Notes: a model not told the origin generated them from the letters alone. A DNA stretch of 64,000 bases from Pontederia crassipes (GCA_030549335.1 CM060198.1:37085853-37149852), one strand, 5' to 3'; numbered from the stretch's first letter, positions 1 to 14,300 are shown. Numbers and translations: made by a program.

Positions 1-3000
1 TATAACTTAGAGCTCTGAATCTTACTCTAAGACTCTAATCCCCAAGAGCTTTATCATTGATTGTAACGGTTCAACTTCGGTTGGAAATAGAGTTAAAGTT
101 CTATGAATCTATCACCTCTTGGGATAACCAAAGGTAGTAATAAGTATCTATAACTTAGTTATTTGAACCTTACTCTAAGACTCTAATCCCCAAGAGCTTT
201 ATCATTGATTGTAACGGTTCAACTTCGATTGGAAATAGATTTAAAGTTCTATGAATCTATCACCTCTTGGGATACCCAAAGGTAGTAATAAGTATCTATA
301 ACTTAGTTATTTGAACCTTACTCTAAGACTCTAATCCCCAAGAGCTTTATCATTGATTGTAACGGTTCAACTTCGGTTGGAAATAGAGTTAAAGTTCTAA
401 GGATCTATCACCTCTTAGGATACCCAAAGGTTGTAATAAGTATCCATAACTTAGTGGTTTGAACCTTACTCTAAGACTCTAATCTCCAAGAGCTTTATCA
501 TTGATTGTAACGGTTCAAATTCGTTTGGAAATAGAGTTAAAGTTCTAAAGGATCTATCACCTCTTAGGATGCCCAAAGGTTGAAAAGAGTATCTATAAAT
601 TAGTGGTTTGAAGCTTACTCTAAGACTCTATTCCCCAAGAGCTTTATCATTGATTGTAACGGTTCAACTTCGGTTGGAAATAGAGTTAAAGTTCTAAAGG
701 ATCTATCACCTCTTAGGATACCCAAATGTTGTAAAAAGTATCTATAACTTAGTTGTTTGAACCTTACTCTAAGACTATTCCCCAAGAGCTTTATCATTGA
801 TTGTAACGGTTCAACTTCGGTTGGAAATATAGTTACGGTTCTAAGGATCTATCAACTCTTTGGATACCCAAAGGTAGTAATAAATATCTATAACTTAGTG
901 GTTTGAACCTTACTCTAAGACTCTAATCCCCAAGAGCTTTATCATTGATTGTAACGGTTCAACTTCTGTTGGAAATAGAGTTAAAGTTCTAAGGATCTAT
1001 CACTTCTTGGGATACGCAAAGGTAGTAATAAGTATCTATAACTTTGTGATTTGAAACTTACTCTAAGATTCTAATCCACAAGAGCTTTATGATTGATTGT
1101 AACGGTTCAACTTCGGTTAGAAATAGAGTTAAAGTTCTAAGGATCTATCTCCTATTAGGATACCCAAAGGTTATAATAAGTATCTATAACTTAGTGGTTT
1201 GAACCTTACTCTAAGACTCTAATCCCCAAGAGCTTTATCAATGATTGTAACGGTTCAACTTCGGTTGGAAATAGAGTTAAAGTACTAAGTATCTATCACC
1301 TCTTAGGATACCTAAAGGTTGTAATAAGTATCTATAACTTAGTGATTTGAACCGTACTCTAAGACTCCAATCCCCAAGAGCTTTATAATTGATTGTAACG
1401 GTTCAACTTCGGTTGGAAATAGAGTTAAAGTTCTAAAGATCTATCACCTCTTGGGATACCCAAAGGCAGTAATAAGTATCTATAACTTAGTGGTTTGAAC
1501 CTTACTCTAAGACTCTAATCCCCAAGAGCTTTATCATTGATTGTAACGGTTCAACTTCGGTTGGAAATAGATTAAAGTTCTAAGGATCTATCACCTCTTT
1601 GGATACCCAAAGGTTGTAATAAGTATCTGTAACTTAGAGATTTGAACCTTACTCTAAGACTCTATTCCCCAAGAGCATTATCATTGATTGTAACGGTTCA
1701 ACTTCGGTTGGAAATAGAGTTATAGTTCTAAGGATCTATCACCTCTTAGGATACCCAAAAGTTGTAATAAGTGTGTATAACTTAGTGGTTTGAACCTTAC
1801 TCTAAGACTCTAATCCCCAAGAGCTTTATCATTGATTGTAACGGTTCAACTTCGTTTGGAAATAGAGTTAAAGTTCTATGAATCTATCACCTCTTTGGAT
1901 ACCCAAAGGTTGTAATAAGTATCTATAACTTAGTGGTTTGAACCTTACTCTAAGACTCTAATCCCCAAGAGCTTTGTCATTGATTGTAACGGTTCAACTT
2001 CGGTTGGAAATAGAGTTAAAGTTCTAAGGATCTATCACCTTTTAGGATACCCAAAGGTTGTAATAAGTATCTATAACTTAGTGGTTTGAACCTTACTCTA
2101 AGACTCTAAACCCCAAGAGCTTTATGATTGATTGTAACGGTTCAACTTCGGTTTGAAATAGAGTTAAAGTTCTATGGATCTGTCACCTCTTGGGATACCC
2201 AAAGGTAGTAATAAGTATCTATTACTTAGTGGTTTGAACCTTACTCTAAGACTCCAATCTCCAAGAGCTTTATCATTGATTGTAACGGTTCAAATTCGGT
2301 TGGAAATAGAGTTAAAGTTCTAAAGGATCTATCACCTCTTAGGATGCCCAAAGGTTGAAAAGAGTATCTATAACTTAGTGGTTCGAACCTTACTCTAAGA
2401 CTCTATCCCCCAAGAGTTTTATCATTGATTGTAACGGTTCAACTTCGGTTGGAAATAGAGTTAAGGTTCTAAGGATCTAACACCTTTTTGGATACCCAAA
2501 GGTAGTAATAAGTATCTATAACTTAGTGGTTTCAACCTTACTCCAAGATTCTAATCCCCAAGAGCTTTATCATTGTAACAGTTCAACTTCGGTTGGAAAT
2601 AGATTTAAAGTTCTAAGGATCTATCACCTATTGGGATACACAAAGGTAGTAATAAGTATCTATAACTTAGTGGTTTGAACCTTACTCTAAGACTCTAATC
2701 CCCAAGAGCTTTATCATTGATTGTAACGGTTCAACTTCGGTTGGAAATAGAGTTATAGTTCTAAGGATCTATCACCTCTTGGGATACCCAAAGGTAGTAA
2801 TAAGTATCTATAACTTAGTGGTTTGAACCTTACTCTAAGATTCTAATCCCCAAGAGCTTTATCATTGTAATGGTTCAACTTCGGTTGGGAATAGAGTTAA
2901 AGTTCTATGGATCTATCACCTCTTTGGATACCCAAAGGTTGTAATAAGTATCTATATAAGCTCTGAACCTTACTCTAAGACTCTAATCTCCAAGTGCTTT

Positions 3001-3244
3001 ATCATTGATTGTAACGGTTAAACTTCGGTTGAAAATAGAATTAAAGTTCTATCAATCTATCACCTCTTTGGAAACCCAAAGGTTGTAATAAGTATCTATA
3101 ACCTAGTGGTTTGAACCTTACTCTAAGACTCTAATCCCCAAGAGCTTTATCATTGATTGTAACGGTTCAACTTCTGTTGGAAATACAGTTAAAGTTCAAC
3201 GAATCTATCACCTCTTGGTCTACCCAAAGGTAGTAATAAGTATC
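1..3244 (+). repeat. Zone 0: diverged monomers without clear HOR
   Basis: About 22 monomers. Many carry private substitutions and small indels, for example AAATTCGTTTGG near 517, and 4-bp losses in TATCATTGATTG near 2572 and 2869. No block repeats at a fixed period with high identity. One recognisable pair is the monomer with AATCTCC, AAATTCG, CTAAAGG and GGATGCCCAAAGGTTGAAAAG, at about 480-595 and again about 1775 bp later (12 monomers). Lower homogeneity than the rest of the window suggests older or less often homogenised sequence, perhaps nearer an array edge. Confidence 0.7.
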
Positions 3245-4813
3245 TATAACTTAGTGGTTTGAACCTTACTCTAAGACTCTAATTCCCAAGAGCTTTATCA
3301 TTGAATGTAACGGTTCAACTTCGGTTGGAAATGTAGTTAAAGTTCTAAGGATCTATCACCTATTAGGATACCCAAAGGTTGTAATAAGTATGTATAACTT
3401 AGTGGTTTGAACATTACTCCAAGGCTCTAATCCCCAAGAGCTTTATCATTGATTGTAACAGTTTGACTTCAGTTGGAAATAGAGTTAAAGTTCTAAGGAT
3501 CTATCACCTCTTGGGATACCCAAAGGTTGTAATAAGTATCTATAACCTAGTGGTTTGAACCTTACTCTAAGAATCTAATCCCCAAGAGCATTATCATTGA
3601 TTGTAATGGTTCAACTTCGGTTGGAAATAGAGTTAAAGTTCTATGGATCTATCACCTCTTTGGATACCCAAAGGTTGTAATAAGTATCTATTACTTAGTG
3701 GTTTGAACCTTACTCTAAGACTTTTATTCCCCAAGAGCTTTATCATTGATTATAACGGTTCAACTTCGGTTGGAAATAGAGTTAAAGTTCTATGGATCTA
3801 TCACCTCTTGGGATACCCAAAGGTAGTAATAAGTATCTATTACTTAGTGGTTTGAACCTTACTCTAAGACTCTATTCCCCAAGAACTTTATCATTGATTG
3901 TAACGATTCAACTTCGGTTGGAAATAGAGTTAAAGTTCTATGGATTTATCACCTCTTGGGATACCCAAAGGTTGTAATAGGTATCTATAACTTAGTGGTT
4001 TAAACCTTACTCTAAGACTCTATTCCCCAAGAGCTTTATCATTGATTGTAACGGTTCAAATTCGGTTGGAAATAGAGTTAAAGTTCTAAGGATCTATCAC
4101 CTCTTGGGATACACAATAGTAGTAATAAGTATCTATTACTTAGTGGTTTGAACCTTACTCTAAGACTCTAATCCCCAAGAGCTTTATCAATGATTGTAAC
4201 GGTTCAACTTCGGTTGGAAATAGAGTTAAAGTTCTAAGGATCTATCACCTCTTGGGATACACAAAGGTAGTAATAAGTATCTATAACTTAGTGGTTTGAA
4301 CCTTACTCTAAGACTCTAATTCCCAAGAGCTTTATCATTGAATGTAACGGTTCAACTTCGGTTGGAAATAGAGTTAAAGTTCTAAGGATCTATCACTTTT
4401 TAGGATACCCAAAGGTAGTAATAAGTATCTATAACTTAGTGATTTGAACCTTACTCTAAGGCTCTAATCTCCAAGAGCTTTATCATTGATTGTAACGGTT
4501 CAACTTCGGCTGGAAATAGAGTTAAAGTTCTATCAATCTATCACCTCTTTGGAAACCCAAAGGTTGTAATAAGTATCTATAACTTAGTGGTTTGAACCTT
4601 ACTCTAAGACTCTAATCCCCAAGAGCTTTATCATTGATTGTAACGGTTCAACTTTTGTTGGAAATACAGTTAAAGTTCAAAGAATCTATCACCTCTTGGT
4701 CTACCCAAAGGTAGAAATAAGTACCTATAACTTAGTGGTTTGAACCTTACTCTAAGACTCTAATTCCCAAGAGCTTTATCATTGAATGTAACGGTTCAAC
4801 TTCGGTTGGAAAT
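3245..4813 (+). repeat. Zone A block, copied at 7823-9391 (offset 4578)
   Basis: The segment matches 7823-9391 with about eight differences that I could find in 1.57 kb, such as AAGGCTC/AAGACTC near 3424, CCTAG/CTTAG near 3547 and GGAAATAGAG/GGAAACAGAG near 4216. The match begins just after GTAATAAG and ends where ATGGAG differs from ATAGAG. It holds the two-monomer run with GACTTTTATTCCCC. The offset is 31 monomers less 10 bp; the missing 10 bp is the deletion at 6713. Confidence 0.8.
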
Positions 4814-7800
4814 GGAGTTAAAGTTCTAAGGATCTATCACCTCTTGGGATACCCAAAGGTTGTAATAAGTATCTATAACTTAGTGGTTTGAACCTTACTC
4901 TAAGACTCTAATCCCCAAGAGCTTTATCATTGATTGTAACAGTTCAACTTCAGTTGGAAATAGAGTTAAAGTTCTAAGGATCTATCACCTCTTAGGAGAC
5001 CCAAAGGTTGTAATAAGTATCTATAACTTAGAGCATTGAACCTTACTCTAAGACTCTAATTCCCAAGAGATTTATCATTGATTGTAACGGTTCAACTTCG
5101 GTTGGAAATAGAGTTTAAAGTTCTAAGGATCTATCACCTCTTGGTATACCCAAAGGTAGTAATAAGTATCTATAACTTAGTGGTTTGAACCTTACTCTAA
5201 GACTCTAATCCCCAAGAGCTTTATCATTGATTGTAACGGTTCAACTTCGGTTGGAAATAGAGTTAAAGTTCTATGGATCTATCACCTCTTTGGATACCCA
5301 AAGGTTGTAATAAGTATCTATAACTTAGAGATTTGAACCTTACTCTAAGACTCTATTCCCCAAGAGCATTATCATTGATTGTAACGTTTCAACATCGGCT
5401 GGAAATAGAGTTATAGTTCTAAGGATCTATCACCTCTTAGTATACCCAAAAGTTGTAATAAGTATGTATAACTTAGTGGTTTGAACCTTACTCTAAGACT
5501 CCAATCTCCAAGAGCTTTATCATTGATTGTAACTGTTCAACTTCGGTTGAAAATAGAGTTAAAGTTCTATCAATCTATCACCTGTTTGGAAAACCAAAGG
5601 TTGTAATAAGTATCTATAACTTAGTGGTTTGAACCTTACTCTAAGACTCTAATCCCCAAAAGCTTTATCATTGATTGTAACGGTTCAACTTTGGTTGGAA
5701 ATAGAGTTAAAGTTCTAAGGATCTATCACCTCTTTGGATACCCAAAGGTTGTAATAAGTATCCATAACTTAGTGGTTTGAACCTTACTCTAAGACTCTAA
5801 TCCTCAAGAGCTTTATCATTGATTGTAACGGTTCAACTTCTGTTGGAAATACAGTTAAAGTTCTAAGGATCTATCACCTCTTTGGATACCCAAAGGAAGT
5901 AATAAGTATCTATGACTTAGTGATTTGAACCTTACTCTAAGACTCTAATCCCAAGAGATTTATCATTGATTGTAACGGTTCAACTTCGGTTGGAAATAGA
6001 GTTAAAGTTCTAAGGATCTATCACCTCTTGGATACCCAAAGGTAGTAATAAGTATCTATAACTTAGTTATTTGAACCTTACTCTAAGACTCTAATCCCCA
6101 AGAGCTTTATCATTGATTGTAACGGTTCAACTTCGGTTGGAAATAGAGTTAAAGTTCTATGGATCAATCAACTCTTTGGATACCCAAAGGTTGTAATAAG
6201 TATCTATAACTTAGTGGTTTGAACCTTACTCTATGACTCTAATCCCCAAGAGCTTTATCATTTATTGTAACAGTTTAACTTCGGTTGGAAATAGAGTTAA
6301 AGTTCTATGGATCTATCACCTCTTGGGATACCCAAAGGTTGTAATAAGTATCTATAACTTAGTGGTTTGAACCTTACTCTAAGAATCTATTCCCCAAGAG
6401 CTTTATCATTGATTGTAACGGTTCTACTTCGATTGGAAATAGAGTTAAAGTTCTAGGGATCTATCACCTCTTTGGATACCCAAAGGTTGTAATAAGTATC
6501 TATAACTTAGTGGTTTGAACCTTACATTAAGACTCTAATCCCCAAGAGCTTTATCATTGATTGTAACGGTTCAACATCGGTTGGAAATAGAGATAAAGTT
6601 CTATGGATCTATCACCTCTTGGGATACCCAAAGGTTGTAATAAGTATCTATAACTGAGTGGTTTGAACCTTACTCTAAGACACAATTCCCCTAGAGCTTT
6701 ATCATTGATTGTATTCGGTTGGAAATAGAGTTAAAGTTCTAAGGATGTATCACCTCTTGGGATACACAAAGGTAGTAATAAGTATCTATAACTTAGTGGC
6801 TTGAACCTTACTCTAAGACTCTAATCCCCAAGAGCTTTATCATTGATTGTAACGGTTCAACTTCAGTTGGAAATAGAGTTAAAGTTCTATGGATCTATCA
6901 CCTCTTAGGATAGCCAAAGGTTGTAATAAGTATCCATAACTTAGTGGGTTGAACCTTACTCTAAGACTCTATTCCCCAAGAGCTTTATCATTGATTGTAA
7001 CGGTTCAACTTCGGTTGGAAATAGAGTTAACGTTCTAAGGATCTATCACCTCTTTGGATATCCAAAGGTAGTAATAAGTATCTATAACTTAGTGGTTTGA
7101 ACCTTACTCTAAGACTCTAATCCCCAAGAGCTTTATCATTGATTGTAACGGTTCAACTTCAGTTGGAAATAGAGTTAAAGTTCTAAGGATCTATCACCTC
7201 TTGGGATACACAAAGGTAGTAATAAGTATCTATAACTTAGTGGTTTGAACCTTATTCTAAGACTCTAATTCCCAAGAGCTTTATCATTGAATGTAACGGT
7301 TCAACTTCGGTTGGAAATAGAGTTAAAGTTCTAAGGATCTATCACCTCTTGGGATACACAAAGGTAGTAATAAGTATCTATTACTTTGCGGTTTGAACCT
7401 TACTCTAAGACTCTAATCCCCAAGAGCTTTATCATTGATTGTAACAGTTCAACTTCGGTTGGAAATAGAGTTAAAGTTCTATGGATCTATCACCTCTTGG
7501 GATACCCAAAGGTTGTAATAAGTATCTATAACTTAGTGGTTTGAACCTTACTCTAAGAATCTATTCCCCAAGAGCTTTATCATTGATTGTAACGGTTCTA
7601 CTTCGATTGGAAATAGAGTTAAAGTTCTAGGGATCTATCACCTCTTTGGATACCCAAAGGTTGTAATAAGTATCTATAACTTAGTGGTTTGAACCTTACA
7701 TTAAGACTCTAATCCCCAAGAGCTTTATCATTGAATGTAACGGTTCAACTTCGGTTGGAAATGGAGTTAAAGTTCTAAGGATCTATCACCTCTTAGGATA

Positions 7801-8694
7801 CCCAAAGGTTGTAATAAGTATGTATAACTTAGTGGTTTGAACCTTACTCTAAGACTCTAATTCCCAAGAGCTTTATCATTGAATGTAACGGTTCAACTTC
7901 GGTTGGAAATGTAGTTAAAGTTCTAAGGATCTATCACCTATTAGGATACCCAAAGGTTGTAATAAGTATGTATAACTTAGTGGTTTGAACATTACTCCAA
8001 GACTCTAATCCCCAAGAGCTTTATCATTGATTGTAACAGTTTGACTTCAGTTGGAAATAGAGTTAAAGTTCTAAGGATCTATCACCTCTTGGGATACCCA
8101 AAGGTTGTAATAAGTATCTATAACTTAGTGGTTTGAACCTTACTCTAAGAATCTAATCCCCAAGAGCATTATCATTGATTGTAATGGTTCAACTTCGGTT
8201 GGAAATAGAGTTAAAGTTCTATGGATCTATCACCTCTTTGGATACCCAAAGGTTGTAATAAGTATCTATTACTTAGTGGTTTGAACCTTACTCTAAGACT
8301 TTTATTCCCCAAGAGCTTTATCATTGATTATAACGGTTCAACTTCGGTTGGAAATAGAGTTAAAGTTCTATGGATCTATCACCTCTTGGGATACCCAAAG
8401 GTAGTAATAAGTATCTATTACTTAGTGGTTTGAACCTTACTCTAAGACTCTATTCCCCAAGAACTTTATCATTGATTGTAACGATTCAACTTCGGTTGGA
8501 AATAGAGTTAAAGTTCTATGGATTTATCACCTCTTGGGATACCCAAAGGTTGTAATAAGTATCTATAACTTAGTGGTTTAAACCTTACTCTAAGACTCTA
8601 TTCCCCAAGAGCTTTATCATTGATTGTAACGGTTCAACTTCGGTTGGAAATAGAGTTAAAGTTCTAAGGATCTATCACCTCTTGGGATACACAA
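3905..8694 (+). repeat. Large duplication, copy 1 (partner 10852-15650)
   Basis: About 4.8 kb (32 monomers) recur downstream. The offset is 6947 bp up to about 6712 and 6956 bp after it. The shift is explained by a 10-bp deletion here (GTATTCGG instead of GTAACAGTTCAACTTCGG) and a 1-bp loss in the partner (ACGGTCAAC near 12184). Shared rare markers include CACAATAGTAG (4113 and 11060), TCACTTTTTAGG (4394 and 11341), GAGTTTAAAG (5111 and 12058) and CACAATTCCCCTAGAG (about 6680 and 13627). The match ends where ACAATAG differs from ACAAAGG. Confidence 0.85.
6711..6720 (+). other. 10-bp deletion removing the left arm of dyad 1
   Basis: GATTGTATTCGGTTGG replaces GATTGTAACAGTTCAACTTCGGTTGG. The duplicated partner at about 13660 keeps the full sequence, so this is a deletion in the copy here. 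It is one of few monomers in which dyad 1 is destroyed by an indel rather than a substitution. Confidence 0.85.
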
Positions 8695-9303
8695 TAGTAG
8701 TAATAAGTATCTATTACTTAGTGGTTTGAACCTTACTCTAAGACTCTAATCCCCAAGAGCTTTATCAATGATTGTAACGGTTCAACTTCGGTTGGAAACA
8801 GAGTTAAAGTTCTAAGGATCTATCACCTCTTGGGATACACAAAGGTAGTAATAAGTATCTATAACTTAGTGGTTTGAACCTTACTCTAAGACTCTAATTC
8901 CCAAGAGCTTTATCATTGAATGTAACAGTTCAACTTCGGTTGGAAATAGAGTTAAAGTTCTAAGGATCTATCACTTTTTAGGATACCCAAAGGTAGTAAT
9001 AAGTATCTATAACTTAGTGATTTGAACCTTACTCTAAGGCTCTAATCTCCAAGAGCTTTATCATTGATTGTAACGGTTCAACTTCGGCTGGAAATAGAGT
9101 TAAAGTTCTATCAATCTATCACCTCTTTGGAAACCCAAAGGTTGTAATAAGAATCTATAACTTAGTGGTTTGAACCTTACTCTAAGACTCTAATCCCCAA
9201 GAGCTTTATCATTGATTGTAACGGTTCAACTTTTGTTGGAAATACAGTTAAAGTTCAAAGAATCTATCACCTCTTGGTCTACCCAAAGGTAGAAATAAGT
9301 ACC

Positions 9304-10440
9304 TATAACTTAGTGGTTTGAACCTTACTCTAAGACTCTAATTCCCAAGAGCTTTATCATTGAATGTAACGGTTCAACTTCGGTTGGAAATAGAGTTAAA
9401 GTTCTAAGGATCTATCACCTCTTGGGGTACACAAAGGTAGTAATAAGTATCTATTACTTTGCGGTTTGAACCTTACTCTAAGACTCTAATCCCCAAGAGC
9501 TTTATCATTGATTGTAACAGTTCAACTTCGGTTGGAAATAGAGTTAAAGTTCTATGGATCTATCACCTCTTGGGATACCCAAAGGTTGTAATAAGTATCT
9601 ATAACTTAGTGGTTTGAACCTTACTCTAAGAATCTATTCCCCAAGAGCTTTATCATTGATTGTAACGGTTCTACTTCGATTGGAAATAGAGTTAAAGTTC
9701 TAGGGATCTATCACCTCTTTGGATACCCAAAGGTTGTAATAAGTATCTATAACTTAGTGGTTTGAACCTTACATTAAGACTCTAATCCCCAAGAGCTTTA
9801 TCATTGAATGTAACGGTTCAACTTCGGTTGGAAATGGAGTTAAAGTTCTAAGGATCTATCACCTCTTAGGATACCCAAAGGTTGTAATAAGTATGTATAA
9901 CTTAGTGGTTTGAACCTTACTCTAAGACTCTAATTCCCAAGAGCTTTATCATTGAATGTAACGGTTCAACTTCGGTTGGAAATGTAGTTAAAGTTCTAAG
10001 AATCTATCACCTATTAGGATACCCAAAGGTTGTAATAAGTATGTATAACTTAGTGGTTTTAACATTACTCCAAGACTCTAATCCCCAAGAGCTTTATCAT
10101 TGATTGTAACAGTTTGACTTCAGTTGGAAATAGAGTTAAAGTTCTAAGGATCTATCACCTCTTGGGATACCCAAAGGTTGTAATAAGTATCTATAACTTA
10201 GTGGTTTGAACCTTACTCTAAGAATCTAATCCCCAAGAGCATTATCATTGATTGTAATGGTTCAACTTCGGTTGGAAATAGAGTTAAAGTTCTATGGATC
10301 TATCACCTCTTTGGATACCCAAAGGTTGTAATAAGTATCTATTACTTAGTGGTTTGAACCTTACTCTAAGACTTTTATTCCCCAAGAGCTTTATCATTGA
10401 TTATAACGGTTCAACTTCGGTTGGAAATAGAGTTAAAGTT
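9304..10440 (+). repeat. Third partial copy of the 7231-8370 block (offset 2073)
   Basis: This stretch follows 7231-8370 at an offset of 2073 bp (14 monomers plus 1). At about 10440 it skips one monomer relative to its source: the text jumps from the GACTTTTATTCCCC monomer directly to the TATGGATTTATC monomer, after which the offset is 1924 bp (13 monomers). The loss of exactly one monomer points to out-of-register exchange. Confidence 0.75.
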
Positions 10441-11328
10441 CTATGGATTTATCACCTCTTGGGATACCCAAAGGTTGTAATAAGTATCTATAACTTAGTG
10501 GTTTAAACCTTACTCTAAGACTCTATTCCCCAAGAGCTTTATCATTGATTGTAACGGTTCAACTTCGGTTGGAAATAGAGTTAAAGTTCTAAGGATCTAT
10601 CACCTCTTGGGATACACAATAGTAGTAATAAGTATCTATTACTTAGTGGTTTGAACCTTACTCTAAGACTCTAATCCCCAAGAGCTTTATCAATGATTGT
10701 AACGGTTCAACTTCGGTTGGAAACAGAGTTAAAGTTCTAAGGATCTATCACCTCTTGGGATACACAAAGGTAGTAATAAGTATCTATAACTTAGTGGTTT
10801 GAACCTTACTCTAAGACTCTAATTCCCAAGAGCTTTATCATTGAATGTAACGGTTCAACTTCGGTTGGAAATAGAGTTAAAGTTCTATGGATTTATCACC
10901 TCTTGGGATACCCAAAGGTTGTAATAAGTATCTATAACTTAGTGGTTTAAACCTTACTCTAAGACTCTATTCCCCAAGAGCTTTATCATTGATTGTAACG
11001 GTTCAACTTCGGTTGGAAATAGAGTTAAAGTTCTAAGGATCTATCACCTCTTGGGATACACAATAGTAGTAATAAGTATCTATTACTTAGTGGTTTGAAC
11101 CTTACTCTAAGACTCTAATCCCCAAGAGCTTTATCAATGATTGTAACGGTTCAACTTCGGTTGGAAACAGAGTTAAAGTTCTAAGGATCTATCACCTCTT
11201 GGGATACACAAAGGTAGTAATAAGTATCTATAACTTAGTGGTTTGAACCTTACTCTAAGACTCTAATTCCCAAGAGCTTTATCATTGAATGTAACGGTTC
11301 AACTTCGGTTGGAAATAGAGTTAAAGTT
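10441..11328 (+). repeat. Three-monomer tandem duplication, 444 bp
   Basis: CTATGGATTTATCACC occurs at 10441 and 10885, and GATACACAATAGTAG at 10611 and 11055, in each case exactly 444 bp (3 x 148) apart. The intervening text, including GGAAACAGAG, is repeated. This is a small local expansion nested inside Zone A, at the left edge of the second copy of the large duplication. Confidence 0.8.
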
Positions 11329-14300
11329 CTAAGGATCTATCACTTTTTAGGATACCCAAAGGTAGTAATAAGTATCTATAACTTAGTGATTTGAACCTTA
11401 CTCTAAGGCTCTAATCTCCAAGAGCTTTATCATTGATTGTAACGGTTCAACTTCGGCTGGAAATAGAGTTAAAGTTCTATCAATCTATCACCTCTTTGGA
11501 AACCCAAAGGTTGTAATAAGAATCTATAACTTAGTGGTTTGAACCTTACTCTAAGACTCTAATCCCCAAGAGCTTTATCATTGATTGTAACGGTTCAACT
11601 TTTGTTGAAAATACAGTTAAAGTTCAAAGAATCTATCACCTCTTGGTCTACCCAAAGGTAGAAATAAGTACCTATAACTTAGTGGTTTGAACCTTACTCT
11701 AAGACTCTAATTCCCAAGAGCTTTATCATTGAATGTAACGGTTCAACTTCGGTTGGAAATGGAGTTAAAGTTCTAAGGATCTATCACCTCTTGGGATACC
11801 CAAAGGTTGTAATAAGTATCTATAACTTAGTGGTTTGAACCTTACTCTAAGACTCTAATCCCCAAGAGCTTTATCATTGATTGTAACAGTTCAACTTCAG
11901 TTGGAAATAGAGTTAAAGTTCTAAGGATCTATCACCTCTTAGGAGACCCAAAGGTTGTAATAAGTATCTATAACTTAGAGCATTGAACCTTACTCTAAGA
12001 CTCTAATTCCCAAGAGATTTATCATTGATTGTAACGGTTCAACTTCGGTTGGAAATAGAGTTTAAAGTTCTAAGGATCTATCACCTCTTGGTATACCCAA
12101 AGGTAGTAATAAGTATCTATAACTTAGTGGTTTGAACCTTACTCTAAGACTCTAATCCCTAAGAGCTTTATCATTGATTGTAACGGTCAACTTCGGTTGG
12201 AAATAGAGTTAAAGTTCTATGGATCTATCACCTCTTTGGATACCCAAAGGTTGTAATAAGTATCTATAACTTAGAGATTTGAACCTTACTCTAAGACTCT
12301 ATTCCCCAAGAGCATTATCATTGATTGTAACGTTTCAACATCGGCTGGAAATAGAGTTATAGTTCTAAGGATCTATCACCTCTTAGTATACCCAAAAGTT
12401 GTAATAAGTATGTATAACTTAGTGGTTTGAACCTTACTCTAAGACTCCAATCTCCAAGAGCTTTATCATTGATTGTAACTGTTCAACTTCGGTTGAAAAT
12501 AGAGTTAAAGTTCTATCAATCTATCACCTGTTTGGAAAACCAAAGGTTGTAATAAGTATCTATAACTTAGTGGTTTGAACCTTACTCTAAGACTCTAATC
12601 CCCAAAAGCTTTATCATTGATTGTAACGGTTCAACTTTGGTTGGAAATAGAGTTAAAGTTCTAAGGATCTATCACCTCTTTGGATACCCAAAGGTTGTAA
12701 TAAGTATCCATAACTTAGTGGTTTGAACCTTACTCTAAGACTCTAATCCTCAAGAGCTTTATCATTGATTGTAACGGTTCAACTTCTGTTGGAAATACAG
12801 TTAAAGTTCTAAGGATCTATCACCTCTTTGGATACCCAAAGGAAGTAATAAGTATCTATGACTTAGTGATTTGAACCTTACTCTAAGACTCTAATCCCAA
12901 GAGATTTATCATTGATTGTAACGGTTCAACTTCGGTTGGAAATAGAGTTAAAGTTCTAAGGATCTATCACCTCTTGGATACCCAAAGGTAGTAATAAGTA
13001 TCTATAACTTAGTTATTTGAACCTTACTCTAAGACTCTAATCCCCAAGAGCTTTATCATTGATTGTAACGGTTCAACTTCGGTTGGAAATAGAGTTAAAG
13101 TTCTATGGATCAATCACCTCTTTAGATACCCAAAGGTTGTAATAAGTATCTATAACTTAGTGGTTTGAACCTTACTCTATGACTCTAATCCCCAAGAGCT
13201 TTATCATTTATTGTAACAGTTTAACTTCGGTTGGAAATAGAGTTAAAGTTCTATGGATCTATCACCTCTTGGGATACCCAAAGGTTGTAATAAGTATCTA
13301 TAACTTAGTGGTTTGAACCTTACTCTAAGAATCTATTCCCCAAGAGCTTTATCATTGATTGTAACGGTTCTACTTCGATTGGAAATAGAGTTAAAGTTCT
13401 AGGGATCTATCACCTCTTTGGATACCCAAAGGTTGTAATAAGTATCTATAACTTAGTGGTTTGAACCTTACATTAAGACTCTAATCCCCAAGAGCTTTAT
13501 CATTGATTGTAACGGTTCAACATCGGTTGGAAATAGAGATAAAGTTCTATGGATCTATCACCTCTTGGGATACCCAAAGGTTGTAATAAGTATCTATAAC
13601 TGAGTGGTTTGAACCTTACTCTAAGACACAATTCCCCTAGAGCTTTATCATTGATTGTAACAGTTCAACTTCGGTTGGAAATAGAGTTAAAGTTCTAAGG
13701 ATCTATCACCTCTTGGGATACACAAAGGTAGTAATAAGTATCTATAACTTAGTGGCTTGAACCTTACTCTAAGACTCTAATCCCCAAGAGCTTTATCATT
13801 GATTGTAACGGTTCAACTTCAGTTGGAAATAGAGTTAAAGTTCTATGGATCTATCACCTCTTAGGATAGCCAAAGGTTGTAATAAGTATCCATAACTTAG
13901 TGGGTTGAACCTTACTCTAAGACTCTATTCCCCAAGAGCTTTATCATTGATTGTAACGGTTCAACTTCGGTTGGAAATAGAGTTAACGTTCTAAGGATCT
14001 ATCACCTCTTTGGATACCCAAAGGTAGTAATAAGTATCTATAACTTAGTGGTTTGAACCTTACTCTAAGACTCTAATCCCCAAGAGCTTTATCATTGATT
14101 GTAACGGTTCAACTTCAGTTGGAAATAGAGTTAAAGTTCTAAGGATCTATCACCTCTTGGGATACACAAAGGTAGTAATAAGTATCTATAACTTAGTGGT
14201 TTGAACCTTACTCTAAGACTCTAATTCCCAAGAGCTTTATCATTGAATGTAACGGTTCAACTTCGGTTGGAAATAGAGTTAAAGTTCTAAGGATCTATCA

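Noticed and set aside
615-797. 60-codon open frame on the reverse strand
   Set aside because: Also satellite-derived; it lies in diverged monomers with 149-bp and shortened lengths, and shows no domain or conserved start.
3643-3855. Open frame of 70 codons recurring near 3643, 8221, 10294, 15177 and 34627
   Set aside because: It spans about one and a half satellite monomers and recurs only where the same 149-bp plus 148-bp variants recur. It has no homology I recognise, no start context or intron signals, and the monomer length (3n+1) forces a frame change each repeat. It is a by-product of the repeat.
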